DNA from: Flavobacterium sp.
GTDB taxonomy: Bacteria > Bacteroidota > Bacteroidia > Flavobacteriales > Flavobacteriaceae
Length of the DNA: 8,822 nt
Assembly: GCA_015478765.1 (NCBI GenBank)
Contig: JADMKR010000270.1
Span: 1 to 8,822, forward strand
Reading direction: 5' to 3'
Shown: piece after piece, positions 6,946-8,822 of the stretch
How the letters are laid out: the number at the start of each line of letters is the position of its first letter
Position numbering within the stretch: the first letter of the stretch is position 1
Translations under genes and position numbers: made by a program
The notes under the pieces: model-generated
What the model was told of the DNA's origin: nothing
Seen by the model: only the letters and a program-made list of their open reading frames with translations
The model's database searches: none

Positions 6946-7994
6946 CAGATTTCTTCCTTAGAATAAAGCAACAACAAGAACAGCAGCTTCCGTTTGTCAT
7001 GTTTCGCAAACCGGACGACAAGCGACTGGTGAGTTACCTGCAAAGTAATGATCACTTATACTTTATTGATGACTATTCCGAAAAAGGATTTGTTATCGCA
7101 CCGTTTAACGGGGAACCAATTCCGTATTTTCCAGAATCGGAATCCGAGATACACACAGCGGGATGGTTTGAACGAAAGGAGAAAGTTTCAACGAGTCCCG
7201 ATTGCAATAGCCAGACACAGAAGAATTCATTCGAAAAATTAGTGGATTCAGCGATCCTCTCAATTGAGAAAGGCGAATTTAAAAAAGTTGTATTATCACG
7301 AAAAGAAGATTGTTCGATAGGTGATTTTGATGCGGTCACTGCGTTTGAAAACTTGCTCGGCAGTTATCCATCGGCTTTCGTTTATTGCTGGTATCATCCC
7401 AAGATAGGGATGTGGCTAGGCGCTTCGCCCGAACAACTGTTACGGTGTGACGGCAGACGATTTTCAACAGTTGCGCTGGCGGGTACGCAAAAATTTAACG
7501 GTTCTTCGAATGTTAAATGGCATCAGAAAGAAAAAGAAGAGCAACAGTTCGTAACCGATTTTTTATTGGAAAGCATTCGGCCATTCGCATCCGAATTGAT
7601 TGTTTCGAGTCCGTACACGGCTCGCGCCGGAAAACTGCTGCATATTAAAACCGACATTGAAGGAATTTTTAAAAAGGAAGCCACGGTGAAAGACGCGTTG
7701 CAGGCGATCCAGCCAACACCGGCGGTTTGCGGTCTTCCACGCCGCGAAGCTTTAAATTTTATCTTTGCCAATGAAGGCTATGACAGAGAGTTTTATACGG
7801 GTTTTCTGGGTGAAATCAACTCAGGTCCGGAAACAGAACCGTTTACTGATTTATATGTCAATCTGCGCTGCATGAAAATAGCGGAAAGTACCGCATCAAT
7901 ATATGTAGGATGCGGAGTTACCAAAGATAGTAACGCCGAAAAAGAATATCTGGAAACCGTCGATAAGTCGATGACGATCAAAGAAATATTATGA
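6942..7994 (+). CDS. menF: Isochorismate synthase (menaquinone-type, chorismate-binding family)
   Basis: Converts chorismate to isochorismate, the entry to menaquinone synthesis, in the cytoplasm with Mg2+. The chorismate-utilising domain fills roughly residues 90-350: KKVVLSR with the probable general base Lys115; GASPEQLL with the probable general acid Glu164; LAGTQ (179-183); TPAVCGLPR (259-267); GYDREFYTGFLGEI (279-292); and GVTKDSNAEKEYLE (325-338) with a Mg2+-binding glutamate. Lys115-Glu164 spacing is close to that in E. coli MenF (190/240) and EntC (147/197). At 350 residues it is shorter than MenF (431) or EntC (391), the loss being N-terminal. ATG overlaps the menI stop (ATGA), and its own stop overlaps bshB1 the same way. 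A siderophore (EntC) or salicylate role is possible by family, but no siderophore genes are near and MenI is adjacent. menD, menC, menE, menB and menA are not in this window. Confidence 0.94.
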   Translation: MTDFFLRIKQQQEQQLPFVMFRKPDDKRLVSYLQSNDHLYFIDDYSEKGFVIAPFNGEPIPYFPESESEIHTAGWFERKEKVSTSPDCNSQTQKNSFEKLVDSAILSIEKGEFKKVVLSRKEDCSIGDFDAVTAFENLLGSYPSAFVYCWYHPKIGMWLGASPEQLLRCDGRRFSTVALAGTQKFNGSSNVKWHQKEKEEQQFVTDFLLESIRPFASELIVSSPYTARAGKLLHIKTDIEGIFKKEATVKDALQAIQPTPAVCGLPRREALNFIFANEGYDREFYTGFLGEINSGPETEPFTDLYVNLRCMKIAESTASIYVGCGVTKDSNAEKEYLETVDKSMTIKEIL

Positions 7995-8710
7995 TGAAGC
8001 TCGATATACTGGCATTTGGCGCACATCCCGACGATGTGGAATTAGGCTGTGGCGGAACAATCGCCAAGGAAATTGCAGGCGGTAAAACCGTGGGAATCGT
8101 CGATTTGACGCGGGGCGAACTCGGAACGCGCGGATCGGCTGAAATTCGGGATCGGGAAGCGAACAATGCCGCAAAGATTCTGGGGGTGGCTGTGCGTGAA
8201 AATTTGAATATGCGCGACGGTTTTTTTATCAACGACGAAGAGCATCAGTTGGCCGTAATCCGAATAATTCGCAAATACCGCCCGAGCATTGTGTTATGCA
8301 ACGCGATCGATGATCGTCACATCGATCATGGGAAAGGTGCGAAACTTGTGGCCGATGCATGTTTTTTATCGGGATTGGTCAAGATCGAAACAGAATATGA
8401 TGGTGATGCGCAACAAGCTTGGCGTCCGCAAAACGTATTTCATTATATTCAATGGATAAATATCAAGCCTGATTTCGTAGTTGATATTACAGGGTTCAAT
8501 GAGAAGCGAATCGATGCTATCATGGCGTACGACTCACAGTTTTACAATCCCGATACCAAAGAGCCGGAAACGCCAATAGCAACCAAAAATTTTCTTGACA
8601 GCCTCAAATATCGTTCGCAGGATCTAGGCCGGCTGATTGGCGTTGATTATGCTGAAGGTTTTACGTCGGCGCGCCCTGTGGCTGTCAATAGCTTAAGTAA
8701 TTTGATGTAA
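7991..8710 (+). CDS. bshB1: Bacillithiol biosynthesis deacetylase BshB1 (LmbE/PIG-L family)
   Basis: Zinc metallohydrolase of 239 residues predicted to deacetylate N-acetylglucosaminyl-malate (GlcNAc-Mal) to GlcN-Mal, the second step of bacillithiol synthesis, in the cytoplasm. The LmbE signature AHPDD is at residues 11-15, with zinc ligands His12 and Asp15; the third ligand is His113 in DDRHIDHGKG. GELGTRG (42-48), the run through NAIDDRHIDH, and DLGRLIGVDYAEGF near the C-terminus are BshB1-type features rather than MshB or generic LmbE. The gene starts with two consecutive ATGs: 7991 overlaps the menF stop as ATGA, while 7994 shares one base (TGATG). Either gives coupling, and MKLDILAFG from 7994 is the more usual family start. 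bshA (glycosyltransferase) and bshC (cysteine ligase) are not in this window. No terminator follows; the T-run at 8711-8717 has no stem. Confidence 0.95.
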   Translation: MMKLDILAFGAHPDDVELGCGGTIAKEIAGGKTVGIVDLTRGELGTRGSAEIRDREANNAAKILGVAVRENLNMRDGFFINDEEHQLAVIRIIRKYRPSIVLCNAIDDRHIDHGKGAKLVADACFLSGLVKIETEYDGDAQQAWRPQNVFHYIQWINIKPDFVVDITGFNEKRIDAIMAYDSQFYNPDTKEPETPIATKNFLDSLKYRSQDLGRLIGVDYAEGFTSARPVAVNSLSNLM

Positions 8711-8722
8711 TTTTTTTCGCAA

Positions 8723-8745
8723 AAATCTTGCAATCGCAAAGATTT
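8723..8745. repeat. Imperfect hairpin overlapping the tRNA-His promoter
   Basis: AAATCTTGC (8723-8731) and GCAAAGATTT (8736-8745) pair as 9 bp with one bulged A around the loop AATC. The -33 box of the tRNA promoter (TTG 8728-8730) lies inside the left arm. No U-tract follows on the plus strand, so it is not a convincing terminator of the bshB1 transcript. Function is unknown and it may be chance. Confidence 0.3.
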
Positions 8746-8757
8746 GTAATATATTTG
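8727..8757 (+). promoter_or_regulatory. Bacteroidota-type promoter of tRNA-His
   Basis: CTTG (8727-8730) and TATATTTG (8750-8757) are separated by 19 bp. The -7 box matches TAnnTTTG completely and the -33 box keeps TTG. Initiation is expected near 8764, leaving a leader of about 8 nt before the tRNA. This suits a strongly expressed stable RNA. Confidence 0.8.
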
Positions 8758-8771
8758 CACTCGTAAAACAC

Positions 8772-8822
8772 GGTGGTTGTAGCTCAGCTGGTTAGAGCAT
8801 CGGTTTGTGGTGCCGAGGGTCG
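8772..8822 (+). tRNA. tRNA-His (anticodon GTG), 5' part, truncated by window edge
   Basis: The cloverleaf is readable up to the variable loop: acceptor strand GTGGTTG (8773-8779), TA, D-stem GCTC / GAGC (8782-8785, 8795-8798) with loop AGCTGGTTA, and anticodon stem TCGGT / GCCGA (8800-8804, 8812-8816) with loop TTGTGGT. The anticodon GTG at 8807-8809 decodes His. The base before the acceptor stem (8772) is G, matching the encoded G-1 that is the identity element of bacterial tRNA-His. The T arm, 3' acceptor strand and any CCA lie outside the window. Confidence 0.93.

Noticed and set aside
8711..8717. Run of seven T after the bshB1 stop as a terminator
   Set aside because: No stem precedes it on the plus strand, so it does not form an intrinsic terminator.
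1..8822. A novel defence, mobile or biosynthetic system
   Set aside because: All substantial frames belong to recognised core-metabolic families or to one lipoprotein. No transposase, integrase, toxin-antitoxin pair, repeat array or reverse transcriptase was seen on either strand.

Overview
The window looks like chromosomal DNA of a Bacteroidota bacterium, probably Flavobacteriia-like at class level (inference). Three things point there. Two promoters match the phylum's TTTG / TAnnTTTG architecture with exact 19-bp spacers. Starts lack clear Shine-Dalgarno sequences. The proteins are of types common in the phylum: a long single-chain PurL, a beta-helix lipoprotein, a compact MenF and a BshB1 deacetylase. 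Nothing indicates a plasmid, phage, transposon, CRISPR array or defence system.

Layout: the left two thirds are read leftward. Positions 1-852 hold the N-terminal 284 codons of a long-chain acyl-CoA synthetase that continues past the left edge. A 210-bp gap (853-1062) holds a 9-bp inverted repeat upstream of that gene and the intrinsic terminator of purL. purL (1063-4743) encodes a complete FGAM synthase with a fused glutaminase, behind a near-perfect promoter at 4772-4802. Upstream of it is a 505-residue outer-membrane-type lipoprotein with a predicted right-handed beta-helix (4819-6336).

A divergent gap (6337-6519) separates these from a rightward cluster: a hotdog thioesterase resembling DHNA-CoA thioesterase MenI, a menaquinone-type isochorismate synthase MenF, and the bacillithiol deacetylase BshB1. 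Successive stop and start codons overlap (ATGA), so the three are probably co-transcribed and translationally coupled. After bshB1 a strong promoter drives a tRNA-His(GUG) gene that is cut off by the right edge.

Functionally this is core metabolism: fatty-acid activation, the fourth step of purine synthesis, menaquinone synthesis (first committed step and thioester hydrolysis), and low-molecular-weight thiol synthesis. I did not find a convincing undescribed system. The points most worth a second look are the uncharacterised beta-helix lipoprotein, the coupling of menaquinone and bacillithiol genes, and a few symmetrical or repeated elements beside promoters.
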